A stretch of 64,000 nucleotides of DNA from Odobenus rosmarus divergens. Its lineage: Eukaryota > Chordata > Mammalia > Carnivora > Odobenidae. Location: contig NW_004450663.1 of assembly GCF_000321225.1 (NCBI RefSeq), forward strand, positions 1,164,596 through 1,228,595, in the 5' to 3' direction. This document shows positions 20,590 through 33,000 of the stretch, piece after piece. The translations under genes and the position numbers were made by a program. The first letter of the stretch is position 1. Each line of letters begins with the position of its first letter. A model generated the notes under the pieces. The model saw only the letters and a program-made list of their open reading frames with translations. It did not search any database and was not told the DNA's origin.

Positions 20590-20945
20590 CCCTTACCTTC
20601 CCCCAGACTCATACAACACATATGCATGCACATGTTCTTACGAATGCAATTACACACCTAGGCTTGCACAGGCATGCTTACACACATCAAAGCACTTGCA
20701 CATGGAGGCACTTGTGCCCCTCCCCATGTACGTCCTCATACACACATATACCCATAAGCACCGAAGTTTACCCACACATGCAACCCTCCCAACTGCGTGC
20801 ACAGACACACGTCTGCAAACACACACACACAACGGACGAACACAGGTGTGCCCCTCGGATTGCCCACGGGCTCCTGCACCTGCCTACAAACCCAGCACTC
20901 ACAAGGACATGCAGATCTCATGCAGATACATGCACACAGAAGTAA
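20590..20945. repeat. degenerate CA-rich simple sequence
   Basis: ACACAC, CATGCACA and similar CA/TG motifs recur across about 350 bp, with a short pure (CA)n at 20817-20830. The overlapping frames on both strands (20562-20945, 20696-20977, 20736-20969) exist because of this composition and are not genes. Confidence 0.7.
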
Positions 20946-21644
20946 CCCCACCCTTACCGCCTGATGCAAGCGACTGAAAACAAGCTCCTGAAGAAAAGTT
21001 GAAAAGTGCAGTTGTTTTTGCTTTGAACAAAGACTATAAAATCCAGAGTAAACATACTCCGTACCTTCTGGTTTTAATATGTTTAGCTGTAGACAGCTTT
21101 ATCTGCCACTTTTTTTTCCCCCATTCAGGCTACTTGAGTTATGTTTATATAAGAAGGTCTTGGAACATTTAGTCAAATTAATATTTCTTTTATGTGAAAA
21201 GATACTGCCTTCAATGGCTGGTTTTAGCTGTTGTTTAGCACCATTTACTCGGTGGAGAAATTCTTCATGGTTGTTCAGTCTTTGACATGTTCTGCCACAA
21301 ATTGCATCTATTTACTTCCTCCGGCACCTACAATGGCCTTTCAAACTTTTCAGATCACTGGTTAGAAAAGAAAAAAAGGCCTGCTGTTCCAAGTCTCCAA
21401 ATTTTTTATGCCTTTCAGATGTTTGGAAAACTAAACAGCTTTATTAATTAGCACTTACTTTGAGGCATGTGAGCAGAAGAAAGGGAAGAAGGAGCCTGCT
21501 GTTGTCCTCACCATAGGCAAGAACAGCTGGAGCTGGAGAACAGAAACAGAATAACAGAGTGGCTTTATTTATTCAGGAGAAAGCCATACTCCTGGAATCA
21601 AGGTGGGCAATAATTTAGCGCGTAATGGAGTGAGGTGGAATAAG
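20946..21644. other. unassigned repeat-free sequence; possible conserved element
   Basis: No repeat is recognisable. The stretch 20990-21460 has a single-copy look and an AT-rich TTTATTAATTAGCACTTACT segment with a homeodomain-type core. Conservation cannot be judged from one sequence. Confidence 0.3.
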
Positions 21645-21800
21645 TCACAGAAGCCTGGACAGAGCTCGAGTCCCTCCACTGCTCACCTGTGTGACTCGGG
21701 GCAAAGCACTTTAAGCTCTGACATTTGGGTGACTTCAGTGTAAAATGAGAATGATTAACACCTCACTGATTTTTTGTAACAGAGAGTGATCACTGTCACC
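21645..21800 (-). repeat. MIR SINE fragment
   Basis: Reverse MIR order: TCACCTGTGTGACTCGGGGC, AAAGCACTTTAAGCTCTGAC, AGTGTAAAATGAGAATGATT, ACACCTCACTGA. Confidence 0.7.
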
Positions 21801-21989
21801 TTTTTGTACTCAAAAATCTTCATGTGCTTTTATCTTTCCTTTAATTATTGTCTGCAAAATAATTTATTCAGTCTCTGTACAAAAGCCTAACCCAGTGATT
21901 CTTAACCTATAACAGTTTTCCTGTGCTTTGTTATATCTTACAGTTTTATTCAAAAAGGAATCATCCTATATTTATAAGTGCTTTTTCCC
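21801..21989. other. unassigned sequence
   Basis: Short AT-rich stretch with no recognisable element. Confidence 0.4.
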
Positions 21990-22820
21990 CCTTGAAGAGT
22001 ACTGTGGGTTCCTGGACTCCATTCCAACATGTGTATTGTGGTGGGGGGACTTCCCCATATCAACAAGAGATTTTCTGATGCCAACTGAGTGTTTTACAAT
22101 TCAACTCAATTTAGACACTCTTCATCCAGTGATAGATAGCATCAGAGCCCACAGGTGAAGGGCTCAATCCTACAGGAATACTCCCACCTCCACTTCAGAT
22201 GACAGGTGTGAGGCCAGGTTATCACCTGTGCCTCTGACCAACTGGCAATAGATTGGAACCAGTGACCCCCTTCTTTGATTTCACATGTCTGTCATGACCC
22301 ACTGGTTTAAATCAGAGATTCCCACAAACTCCTCCTCATGTTTGGTTAATTTGCGAGAGCAGCTCACAGGACTCAGACATTTTACTTACTGGATCACCAG
22401 TTTATTGTAAGAGGATATAACTCAGGGACAAACAGATGGAAGAGATGCATAGGACAAGGTATGGGGGAAGGACACAGAGCTTCCAAGTCTTCTCCAGGTG
22501 CACCACTCTCCCCATATCCCCATGTGTAAGCAACCCAGAAGCTCTCTGAACTCTGTTCTTTGGGGTTTTTATGGATGCTTCATTACGTAGGCATGGTTAA
22601 CTAAATCACTAGCCATTTTCTTACCTCTCTCTCCTCCCCAAAGGTTGGGGGGGCTAGGTGGGACTGAGAGCTCCAACCCTCTATTCATATGGTTGGCTGT
22701 ACTGGAAACCAGCCCCCATCTTATTAACTTAACATAGGAGACATCTCTAAGCTCTCATCTCTTAGGAAATTCCAATGGTTTTGGGAAATTATGAGCCAGA
22801 AACCCTAGAAGAAAACCAAA
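21990..22820. repeat. old interspersed repeat, family unresolved
   Basis: AGCAGCTCACAGGACTCAGA, ACCAGTTTATTGTAAGAGGA, GGGTTTTTATGGATGCTTC and GAGAGCTCCAACCCTCTATT look to me like a dispersed mammalian repeat of LTR or internal-ERV type. I cannot name the family or exact borders, so this rests on recall of similar sequences. Confidence 0.45.
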
Positions 22821-22934
22821 TATATATGAATCATCAAATGATGTATGTATAATATGCATATGTATGCATATATCTTATAAAGCACAATATTGCAGAGAAA
22901 GAACACCCGTTTTCCAGTGAAATTCCATGAGGAT

Positions 22935-23036
22935 AGAGATTTTTGTCTGTGTCAGTCACTGCTTTATCCCTAGTACCTGGGTAAGTACTTGACATGTAAT
23001 AAATTCTCAGTAAGTACTTATTAAAATGATGAATTA
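22935..23036 (+). repeat. L2 LINE 3' end
   Basis: The typical L2 terminus is visible: ACTGCTTTATCCCTAGTACC, then GTACTTGACATGTAATAAAT, then TCAGTAAGTACTTATT. Confidence 0.7.
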
Positions 23037-23105
23037 GGTTCTCAACTCTTCTCCCATCCCAAAGGAAAAAAAATAAAGAATTACTCTTTATTCTGCCCAT
23101 GAAGA

Positions 23106-23403
23106 TACATAATTGTAATGCACTGAATGTGTCCCCTTCAAAATTCATGCTGAAATCCTAATCCCCAGTGTGATAGTACTAGGACGTGGGGTCTTTGGGA
23201 GGTGATTCAATCACAAGGGTGAAGCCCTCATGAATGGGATTAGTGTCCTTATAAAAGGACCTCACAGAGCTCCTTTACCTTCCTTCTGCCAGCACCTTGA
23301 TCTTAGACTTTCAGCCCCCATAGTTTGAGAAATAAATTTCTATTGTTTATAAGCCACTTAATCTATGGCCTTTTTGTTATAACAACCTATGCTGAGCAAG
23401 ACA
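23106..23403 (+). mobile_element. MaLR (ERVL-MaLR) LTR, MLT1/MST-like, with internal deletion
   Basis: Ordered LTR features: GAATGTGTCCCCTTCAAAAT, CCTAATCCCCAGTGTGATAG, GGGTCTTTGGGAGGTGATTC, a GTGTCCTTATAAAAGG box with TATAAAA, AATAAATTTCTATTGTTTAT (poly-A signal AATAAA), and an end at GAGCAAGACA. At ~300 bp it is shorter than intact copies, with the middle missing. It is a solitary LTR of a non-autonomous retrovirus-like element. Confidence 0.8.
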
Positions 23404-25141
23404 ATCATCAACTAGGGCTGTGGCTTACCCACCCTTTCTTTGCCCAGGGCCTGGCATGGCATATAAAAGAAGCTTAAAATAATGTGTATTATGAATCAAT
23501 AATATAAGAATTTTTGTAGGAACAACAACACAAATTTTGAAACACCATTAAAATGGTATCATTAAAATAATCCAGCTCAACATTCCTTGCAGACAAGTGA
23601 AATTCTTCCTGTTTCTCCCTTAATCTTACTTCTCTGCTTTCACAGTGGCTCCTCTCCCTAGACCTGGAGCCTACAAAATCTGACACACCATCCTTGGCTT
23701 TTCAGATAATATGCATTTTATCTCAATGATTTCATCTATAATGTTTTTTTTTCTTTTTGTTCTAATTGCTATGTGCAGTAGTAACTTTCAAATTCCCATC
23801 TCAAACTCATTCTCCTCACCACTTTTATTGCTCAATATTCAGTGAGGCCTAGAATGCTCTGCCAGAGTAGCCATCAAATGCCTCAGACAAAACATGTGCA
23901 AATCACAGCTAATGGTCTTCTTTCCTAAATCTTCCTCTGCTCAACTTTGTATCCCAGGAGACAGTCACCAGTGTTCACCCAGTAGGCATCCAGAGTCCTC
24001 CTCTACACAGCTTACACTGTAATCTCTCCTTGTCCATTCTTTCTCTTTAAAACCTTTTCTCTCTATGTCAAATGTTGTTTTCAAGTATCCACATCTACCT
24101 ACCTCTCTTTTCTTCTTGGGGCACAAATCTATGCATAAAAAAAGATCTAAGAGGCAGTGTGATATAATGAAACTCCACAGGATTTAAATTTCTCTTTAAA
24201 AATCCCTATAACCTTGAATAACAACAGAGGAGAAAGAGCTGACAAATGCAGGGAAGTTCAAAGACACTTGTTGCAAAAGATGTTTGTAGTGGCAAACTTA
24301 TAAAATAAGTTTGGCAAAACCAGCTTCCAAAAGGAAGTGTAACAGATAGAGAGAATGTAAGCTCAACTCTCATTTTTTTGAATAACTACAATGGGGTAAT
24401 GCAGGCTAGCCAGAAGAACATCCCTGCTGCCCATCCCACAACTCTGGGCTGTGGACCAAATCAATGGGTTTGGAAAATCTTGAAGCAGTGTTTTAGAGTG
24501 TAGAGATCTTGAATTGGAAGCAACCCGCTGTTGATCGCTGCTTTCTGGAAAGAAGCAAAGACTCAAATGACCCACAGTAATATAACACTGCCAAACAAGC
24601 TATCCACCCCACAAATTGAGAAAACTTCTGTTGTTGCAGAGACCAGTTCTGGCACAGGCACAACACAAACCTCCCAAAAAGAGCTGTGCTCTAAGAGCCC
24701 ACCCCATTCAAACAGGAGAAATAATTAAAAGGGAGGCAGCACAGGATCCAAAGATACCACAAGAAGTAAGAAGAAAAGGAACAGCACAATGTGAAAGATG
24801 ACTAAGCTCCACCAGAAAAAAATATTGCCAGAGAACAAATGTAAAATATGAGCAAACAGCCATAAATAAGATTTTAAAAATACCTTCAAAAAAGTGCACT
24901 AGTAAGCTATGTCGAGTTTACCAAAAGAGATGAAACATGCACCAGCTGAAAGTGGGAAATAAACGGAAAAGGAAAAAAAAAGCATCGTCCTACAAAATCA
25001 TGCCTGCATCGGAAACAACACAAAGGAAAATAGAAGCTGCTCAAAACATAGCAAGGCCATGAAAGACTAGAGAGAGAAAAAAATAAAAGGAAAATGAGCA
25101 AAGAGTTCTAAAAGTTTGCAGACAGCAACTAGGGAACACAG
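23404..25141. other. unassigned; traces of MIR and perhaps L2
   Basis: A GAGGCAGTGTGATATAATG segment at 24150-24170 looks like a MIR end, and 23770-24060 has the pyrimidine-rich style of L2. The A-rich stretch 24700-25100 may be old L1. None is firm. Frames at 24363-24801 are unsupported. Confidence 0.3.
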
Positions 25142-25213
25142 GAAAGAAAAAACGAAGACTTCACACACACACGTGCTCACACACACATGTGCACACACAC
25201 ATACACACACACA
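25142..25213. repeat. (CA)n microsatellite, interrupted
   Basis: CACACACACA runs broken by GTGCTC, TGTG and TA, followed by a run of pure CA to 25213. Confidence 0.9.
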
Positions 25214-25316
25214 CCTATTATAGGTAGCTCCCCAAATTGACTATGTTTGTAAAGATAAGATTTAATAAATATTTTCAGATATAAAAAAACTAATTATATA
25301 TGTTAAGGGGGTATAC

Positions 25317-26284
25317 TGAGACCCAAGACTTTTTTCATGTTTTTAAGGATTTTCTTTATTTTTTAATTTAATTTAATTTAATTTAAATTCAATTAATTAA
25401 CATATACTGTATTATTAGTTTGAAAGGTAGAGTTCAGTGATTCATCAGTTGTATATAACACCTGGTGCTCATTATATCACATGCCATCCTTAATGCCCAT
25501 CACCCAGTTACCCCATCCCCTCACCCATCTCCCCTCCAACAACCCTCAGTTTGTTTCCTATGGTTAAGATTCTCTTAAGGTTTGTCTCCTTCTGATTTCA
25601 TCTTATTTTATTTTTCCCTCCCTTCCTTTATGAGCCTCTGTTTTGTTTCTTAAATTCCACATATGGGTGAAATCATATGATAATTGTCTTTCTCTGATTG
25701 ACTTATTTCCCTTAGCATAATACCCTCTAGTTCCATCCATATTGTTGCAAATGGCAAGATTTCATTTTTTGATGGCTGCGTAATATTACAGTGTGTGTGT
25801 GTGTGTGTGTGTGTACATACATACATATACCACATCTTCTTCATCCATTCATCTGTCAATGGACATCTTGGCTCTTTCCATAGTTTGGCTGTTCTAGACA
25901 TTGTTACTGTAAACATTGTGGTGTACGTTCCCCCTCGGATCACCACATTTGTATCTTTGGGGTAAATACCTAGTAGGGCAATTGCTGGGTTATAGGGTAG
26001 GTCTATTTTTAATTTTTTAAGGAACCTCCATATTGTTTTTCAGAGTGACTGTACCAGCTTGCATTCCCACCAGCAGTGTAAGAGATTCCCCTTTCTCTGC
26101 ATCCTTGCCAACATTTGTTGTTTCCTGACTTAATTTTAGGCCATTCTGACTGGTATGAGGCAGTATCTCATTGTAGTTTTGATTTGTATTTCCCTGATGC
26201 CAAGTGATGTTGAGAATTTTTTCATATGTCTGTTGGCCATTTGTAAGTCTTCTTTGGAGAAATGTCTGTTCATGAGACCCAAGA
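25317..26284 (-). mobile_element. 5'-truncated L1 LINE with target-site duplication
   Basis: TGAGACCCAAGA flanks both ends (25317-25328 and 26273-26284, perfect 12 bp). Between them lie a T-rich tail expanded to (TTTAA)n, the single-module L1 3' UTR, and the C-terminal ORF2 region in reverse. The reverse 98-codon frame at 25650-25946 is an ORF2 remnant. A (TG)n microsatellite has grown in ORF2 at 25790-25812. The insertion is only about 0.94 kb long. Confidence 0.93.
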
Positions 26285-26519
26285 ATTTTGAGAAAATGAA
26301 TGCTGAATGGTTAAAGTTTCCAGTCTTTTAAAATAAAGAATATGGTGGGCATGTAAGCATATGATTAAATCATACATATGAGAAAAAATTCCAGAGAAAT
26401 TAAAAATAATTCATATCAACATTCAATGTTAGAAGACTAAGGAACATGTGGGTACAACATCCACAGGGAAAGAAAAATTGTAGTCCAACTGAATATTGGT
26501 CTAACTATAAAGTCAATAT
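26285..26519. other. unassigned sequence
   Basis: Nothing recognised between the L1 and the L2 that follows. Confidence 0.4.
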
Positions 26520-26870
26520 CCCTTCATTTGTTCTGAAAATACTAATGAGCACCTACTATCATCATGCGTTCTTGGTGCAGAAAGTATGATGGCAGAGACA
26601 ACAATAATAACTAGCAGACAAAAATCCTTGCCTCGTGGAGCTTACATTCTAGTTGAAGGAAAAATAGAGCCATGAATGGGATAAACTTATCAAGTGTATA
26701 ATATGTGAGGAGGTGATTCATGATAAAATGATCGAAAGAAAAATTAAGCATAGAAAGTAGATAGAGATTTACAAAAACATTGTCATTTTAGAAAGGATGA
26801 CCACATAAGGCTTTAATGAGGGGACATGATGAAAATATGAATGTTATGATGAAAAAAATAACCATTTTGA
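26520..26870 (-). repeat. L2 LINE fragment
   Basis: Reverse L2 near its 3' end: TGAGCACCTACTATCATCAT, then CTCGTGGAGCTTACATTCTA, then a decayed stretch with AAAGGATGACCACATAAGG. Confidence 0.65.
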
Positions 26871-27399
26871 AGTTCTGCCCAGGCATTTTACAGTATGACA
26901 ACCTGCTCACACCCAGAGTCTGGACATTAAGGTAAGAAAATGAGCTTAGGATTCCCACCACAAGTTCCCACTTTGCCTTTCCCAGAGCATCTTTTAAAAT
27001 AACTGCTTAAAGTTAAACCCATGAAAAGTTAGTGATCTTCACCCCAACCACCTTATAAGTAATAAGTGGTTGTTTTCCTGCTCTCTCTCTCCTGTACTCA
27101 TGACCTGAGACAGAGGACTGCTCTGCCCTCAGCTAGTTGCGCCCTTGTTCTGGGATTCTACCAAATAAACCTTGTGCTTTACTTCCTTTGTGTGAGTGCA
27201 TTAAGACTGTGCCTTCAATCAAAATGGCCCTGGGGTTTTCACTTCCCCAAGTCAGGAACTCAGATGCTGAAGGGGCTACCTGCTGACTCTGTGTGGGTAG
27301 CTTAAGCCTCCTCAGTCAGCAGGTCATAATCTGCATACTCTTAACTTAGCACACCAGCTTCAGGATTTCTAACACACAAATAGCAAGCCTTGCATATAT
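26871..27399. other. unassigned; possible old LTR
   Basis: Around 27080-27200 a CT-rich run, then ACCAAATAAACCTTGTGCTT, looks like the R/U5 part of an LTR with a poly-A signal. Evidence is weak. Confidence 0.25.
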
Positions 27400-27808
27400 C
27401 CAAGGAATGAACATCCCAAGGAAAAAAGAATGGTTAATACCAAGGCCCTGAAGCATGAATGTATCTGGAGGGTCCAGAGAACAAGGAGGTGAATATGGCT
27501 GGAACAGAGTGGGAAGGAAGCAACCAGAAGATGAAGTCAGGAAGGGAGTGTGGAAAGAGGTGCCTCATTTTGGCTATTTTAAGGATTTTAAGTTTTACTA
27601 TGATTGAGATGGAAGTCATTGGAGTATCTTAAGAAGATGAGTGGCATGATCTCTGATACATTTTAATACCCTTGCTCTGTCTTCTGAATTAAAAAAGAAG
27701 TTTGAAAGAGAACATAGTCAGTTTATTTAGGAGGATATTAAATAATACAAGTTAAGGCTGATGGTAGCTTGAACCCAGACAGTAGCAGTATAAGCAGTAA
27801 GACTCAAG
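27400..27808 (-). repeat. L2 LINE fragment, part 1 of a split copy
   Basis: Reverse L2 signals: CCAAGGCCCTGAAGCATGAA, ATGGCTGGAACAGAGTGGGA, GGAAGTCATTGGAGTATCTT, AGTGGCATGATCTCTGATAC, and GATGGTAGCTTGAACCCAGA. It continues after the inserted L1 at 28883. Confidence 0.7.
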
Positions 27809-28870
27809 AACACTTGCTATAAACTAGGCGTAGGATTCAAACATAAGAGAGAAGCCCTTATTCATTGCTGGTGGGAATACAAAATGCTACAGCTACTTTG
27901 AAAGACAGTTTGGCAGTTTTTTATTATTTATTTATTTTTTTAAGATTTTGTTTATTTGTTTGATAGAGACAGAGAGAGCATGCAGAAGTAGGCAGAGCAG
28001 CAAGCAGAGGGAGAGGGAGAAGAAGGCTCTCCTCTGAGCAGAGGGCTCAATCCCAGGGCTCGATCCCAGGACCCTGGGATCATAACCTGAGCCAAAGGGA
28101 AATGTTTAATGACTGAGCCACCCACGTGCCCCTGGTAGTTTTTTACATAACTGAACATACTCTTTCCATATGATCCATCAATCTTGCTCTTTGATATTTA
28201 CGAAAAAGAGTTGAAAACTTATGTTTACACAAAAACCCGCACATGGATGTTTATAGCAGCTTTATTTATAACTTCCAAAACCTGGAAGCAACTGAAATGT
28301 CCTACAGTGAATGGATAAACAAACTGTGGTATATCCAAACAATGGAATATTATTTAACACTAAAAAGAAATGAGCTATCAAGCCATGAAAAGACATGGAG
28401 TAAACTTAAATGCATATTACTAAGTGAAAGAAGCCAATCTAAAAAAGGCTACATACTGTGTGTTTCCAACCATATGACATTCAGGAAAAAGAAAAACTAT
28501 GGAGACAGTAAAAAGATCACTGATTATTAGGGGAGAGAGAGAGAGATGAGTAACAGAACACAGAACATTTTTAGAGCAGTAAAACTAAAATTTATGTTGC
28601 TATAATTGTGGATACATGTCATATACATTTGTCCAAACTCACAGAATGCACACCACCAAGAGTGAACTCTAGTGTAAACTATAAACTGAGTGATAGTGAT
28701 ATGTCAATGTAGGTTCATAGATTGTAACAAACATACCACTCCAGTGGGATATGTTGATAGTGGGGAAAGCTATACATGAGTAGGGGCAGGCTTTATGGGA
28801 AATCTCTGTACCTTCTGTTCAATTTTGCCAGGAATCTAAAACCGTCTAAAAAATAAAGTCTACTAAAAAA
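27809..28870 (+). mobile_element. old L1 LINE (L1M type), inserted in L2
   Basis: The end of ORF2 and a 3' UTR are visible: CATTGCTGGTGGGAATACAA, then after the SINE gap GGATGTTTATAGCAGC, TGAATGGATAAACAAACTGT and AATGGAATATTATTTAACAC, ending at AAAAAATAAAGTCTAC. The 95-codon frame at 28243-28530 is the ORF2 C-terminus. It is clearly more diverged than the carnivore L1 copies, so it belongs to an older mammalian L1 subfamily. A SINEC interrupts it at 27924-28132. Confidence 0.75.
27912..28144 (-). mobile_element. SINEC inserted in the old L1
   Basis: Reverse SINEC from a TTATTTATTTTTTTAAGATT tail through GACAGAGAGAGCA and GATCCCAGGACCCTGGGATC to GAGCCACCCACGTGCCCC. Flanks GGCAGTTTTTTA and GGTAGTTTTTTA (27912-27923, 28134-28145) form a TSD with one mismatch. 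Confidence 0.88.
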
Positions 28871-28882
28871 AATAGAGAGGAA

Positions 28883-29085
28883 TCAAAAATGACTCCATGT
28901 GTTTTTTGTTCTAAGCCACTGAATAATAATGGAATTGTCATTTACTGCAGAAATTGTGAGAGAAATAGAATTGAGGTTTGGTACAGGGAAGATGAGAAGC
29001 CCACTTTGGAAATTGTACAATTTAGGATACCCATTGGAAGTCCAAACAAGGAAGCTAAATATGTGGTTGGTTACATAACAAAACA
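28883..29085 (-). repeat. L2 LINE fragment, part 2 of the split copy
   Basis: Reverse L2 ORF2 (reverse transcriptase end): AATGACTCCATGTGTTTTTT, GGAATTGTCATTTACTGCAG, TTTAGGATACCCATTGGAAG. It joins 27400-27808 in the right order and orientation. The frames at 28883-29113 are shadows of this. Confidence 0.65.
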
Positions 29086-29507
29086 CTTTTTGAGCATGCA
29101 CATAATCACATAATTTGTATGATCCTTTAAAAAAAAAGTATTAGAAGGCAAATTTTAGCAAACAAGATGAATAAAAATCTTTGGGAAAAACATCCAGGAT
29201 TATCTTTGAATCCATACAAGTTAAGACAACTGTAATACAAAACATCAACTGAATAGAATGAAAATGTTAGGAACCTAAAAATGTAGAAATGGTAAATATG
29301 CAAAGGAAGGAAGGCAGGGGAAGAGAGTGTGGGAGACAATTTAGGAAGGTTTATTTCCTCATCTTTGTAACCAAGCTCTCAAAATTATATAATTTAAAGT
29401 GGACAAATCAAATTGTAAAGATGGAATCATATTAAGATCTCCAAACTTAGATACTAGACTATTAAGAAAAAAAACATTACCTTATTAAGAAGCAGTAATC
29501 AATCATA
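29086..29507. other. unassigned AT-rich sequence
   Basis: No element recognised between the L2 and the ERVL provirus. Confidence 0.4.
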
Positions 29508-29899
29508 GCAGATACTACCAGTGCACTACCCATTTCCCCTCACTCTCACTACTTCAGAATGTGTCTCCACACATTATAACTGCCAGCATTTGATTTTTTT
29601 TTTAATGAGGACTTGGCTTCCTGTTTCAAGGAAAACATTTTGTCCAACCCAAATGGCAGCCTAGAAGTGCCAGAAAATTAACACCCCTTTGGATCAGCCT
29701 TCAACCAAAGAATCTCCCCGACAGGTTGGATAACAATGAGACACAAACCTGTGTTCTACATGGGCTGCTCAAGATTCTCCAGCAACGCACAGTGGTAACA
29801 GGAATTTTCTTTCCCCAGACTCCTACCTTTCTTCTCTGATAAACATGGACTAGAATTCTTGAATCTGGGTCTAATTCTGATGGAAAACAAACTAAGACA
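29508..29899 (+). repeat. ERVL 5' LTR (MLT2-like)
   Basis: Contains GTGCACTACCCATTTCCCC, AGAAGTGCCAGAAAATTAAC and an end at AACAAACTAAGACA. The 3' LTR has matching parts in the same order. The left border is approximate and no TSD is certain. Confidence 0.7.
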
Positions 29900-29901
29900 G
29901 T

Positions 29902-29916
29902 TGGTGCGAGAAGTGG
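29902..29916 (+). promoter_or_regulatory. primer-binding site, tRNA-Leu type
   Basis: TGGTGCGAGAAGTGG lies 2 bases past the LTR end and is one base off the expected tRNA-Leu complement. Leucine priming is what gives ERVL its name. Confidence 0.75.
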
Positions 29917-29987
29917 TTCCAGGAGGCAAATACTCATGATGAGATTATGAGACTGTATCACTTACCAACCAGAAAACAACAAGGATG

Positions 29988-30049
29988 TTATATATATATA
30001 TACATATATATGTATATATATATATATATATTGTGTGTGTGTGTGTGGT
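29988..30049. repeat. (TA)n(TG)n microsatellite inside the ERVL
   Basis: TATATATATA with CATATA and TGTATA breaks, then (TG)8-9. It lies in the leader/gag region of the provirus. Confidence 0.9.
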
Positions 30050-33000
30050 AAGAGGTGCTAACACCAGGTGTGCTTTAGCTAGCATCAATCTTACGATTAC
30101 ACAGGTTACCTGTGATGAATTTGGTATGACAAAAACAGAATGGATGGTCCACTAATGCAGTATCTCCAGCATTCAGTAGATAAGAAGCCAGTGCTTACTG
30201 AAAATACTGGGGAGTTGGTTATTGTTAAGCACAATTGAAACACTGAGGAAAGAAATGAAAGTTCACATCAGCCAATTACCAAATGAAGGCATGATGGAAA
30301 AGCCAAAAGGCTTTTATAGCGGTATTTAAGGAGTCTCTCATATTTTGCAGCTGAAGGGAAGATTTGGCTGAAAATCAGAACCGAGATCTGATTTAGAACA
30401 GCTGAATTATAATTAAGGATAAATTCACAGCCCTGAAAAAATTACCATGTTAAAGCAAGGCCTGATAGGCCAGTGGGAATCTAAGACCTGGTTAGGAACA
30501 GATAGGTCAATACCCATGAAAAGTTGAATCCCCAGATTCTCCAGAACTTTCTAGTTCTGCAGAAGTTGTCTAATTCCCCCCCCACCCACACTTATTGCTA
30601 GCCCCCCTCTGCTAGCTGATTTCCTTTACTTAGACACCATGAAGAGTTACAGTTTTCATTTGAGGTAAATATATCACAAGATTATCATTGCTATCCTCAA
30701 GATTTGTCCCCACCTCCCTATATGGCTGGGGGGCTAGTAACAAGCCATGTCTTAGATGGTTTGAGAGAATTCTGCCTTTGCTTCAAGATGGTAGGGTTAT
30801 CTTTGAAACAGTATAGGCAAATATTTATTGGTAGGAACCAGGAAAACATAATTGGAAATAGACCTTGAAGATGCTGAACAAGTATAGAGGGAGAACATAT
30901 GGCTGGGTAAAGGAGAGTTTCTTGACATAAGGGCTCTCTCTTATGATTCAAGATTTACAATTCAGACAGGTACACATGGAGCCAAATCTGAAATTCATTG
31001 CAAGGATGACCCCTTGAAGCTTGAATCAAACAATGAGTTGGAGTTGCCAAAACTGCCTTGGCAGAGTATTTAGGAAATAATCTAAAGACTAAAGTGGTTA
31101 GGTATTCTAACATTGATTTAATACATTAGAATAGAGAACAAAATAGTTGGCTATATTCTCAAGAGGGCCTAGAAGACATTCCTTTCACCAAAATAATGAG
31201 AGATTTGTTTGTGAGATCAGCATTGCTGGGAAACCCAATGATGCATTTTCTTTGTAAACAAATATTGGCAGGATCTGAGGATGCTATGGAATTAGCTTCC
31301 TAGCTACAATGGGGATAATAGAATTCTAGAATAGGAGAAGCCAGAAGGAAACACTTACTCATCTTTATTTTTTTTGGAAGATTTTATTTATTTATTTGAC
31401 AGAGAGAGAGACAGCGAGAGAGGGAATACAAGCAGGCGGAGTAGGAGAGGGAGAACATAATTACCACAAAGGACAGAAGAAACAGAATGGCAAATTGTTA
31501 TTTTTAAGGACAAGATAGATACATAGCCAAATAAGGTGGTTTTTGACTCACAAATAAAATAAATTTTAAAAAGCATGAGCCAAAGCCTGATGTCAGCCCT
31601 GCATACCATATGTAGCCTAGTTATATTTCAGTTACAGAACTGAACTCTTTCTAAGACCCAGAGACCATTGACTAAAAGGGGAGGCAGATGATCTTGAGGA
31701 AGATCTTATATTTCTACAAATATATATTGTAAAGTTTCTACAATTATTTCTCTAAAGGGACCAATGGCCATTTATATGAGTAATTGGACACTGGAGGAAT
31801 AGGAACAGCTCTGTATGTGGAGGACTGTTAGATACAGGGTCTGAACTGACAATGACCTCATTACTGAAGAAAGGGGCATACAGATTCCAGAATATAAATG
31901 AAATCCTGGTCTGATTCATCTCAGAGTGGGTGGAATGGCCTGTGGACCCATCCTGTGTTTATTTCATTACTTATCAAAAGCTTAATAAGGATACTTACTA
32001 TACTTAACACTCAATTGGACTCTCATACTGTTTTCCTGAACTGTAATAGAAAAGACATCATAACCAGGAAAGACTATGTACAAATTCCCAAAACCACCTC
32101 TTTCTTCACTGGCCAAAACAGTAAATCAGAAACAGTGCCATGTTCCTGGCATAATGGCAGTGGTTTAGTGTCATCCTCAAAGACTTAAAGGATGCAGGGT
32201 GGCAGTACACATTGTTTATCAATTTGATTTGCCAGTTTTGTTTTTTGCAGCAAACCCAACTGGATCATAATGCGTAATGGTGGATACTATAAACTTAATA
32301 ACCCTGGTTGCATCTGATGTGGTAGATCTTACTATGGGTTAAATTGTGTATGATTACCAATATTTTGTCATTGTTACCTACAAATATATTTATTTTATTT
32401 GAATCAAACTAACATGGCACATCAACACAGTATCTGATACTTAGCACACGGTTATTGATCTGACAAATTCATTTCATTTTCATCTTCTAACAACAAAAAG
32501 GATCAGAATCAGTTTGTATCCCCTTTGGTTGGATAAAGCATATAGACATGGTCTTACCAGGACTTCTATTTTTTTTTTTTTTTGGTCATAATATAGTCTG
32601 CAGAATGCTTGATTGTCTTTGAATATTACAGAACATTATGCTGGTCCATTATATTTGTGAAGTCATGGTAAATAGGCCTGGAGAGCAAGAAGTGCAATTA
32701 CATTGGATACTCTGGTTGGATTTATTCATGCTAGAGGGTGAGTGATAAATCCTACAATAAATTATTTAGACACCAGCCACATTGGTAAAGTTCTTAGGGG
32801 TCCGATGATCTGGAAAATGCCAGAGCATCATTTTTAAGAAAAAAGGAAAAGTGATTATATCTCCTACCACTACAAAGGAAGCACAGTACTTGATTGTCTC
32901 TTTCAGATTTTAGAGACAGGATATACCACACTTAGGAATCCTAACTGGGTCCATGTACTGGGTTACTCAGAAGACTATCAGGCTGTGGTCCAAAACTCTT

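Noticed and set aside
20562..20977. Several frames on both strands, up to 127 codons
   Set aside because: They arise from CA-rich simple sequence that lacks stops in several frames. The predicted proteins are His/Thr/Cys-rich without domain structure.
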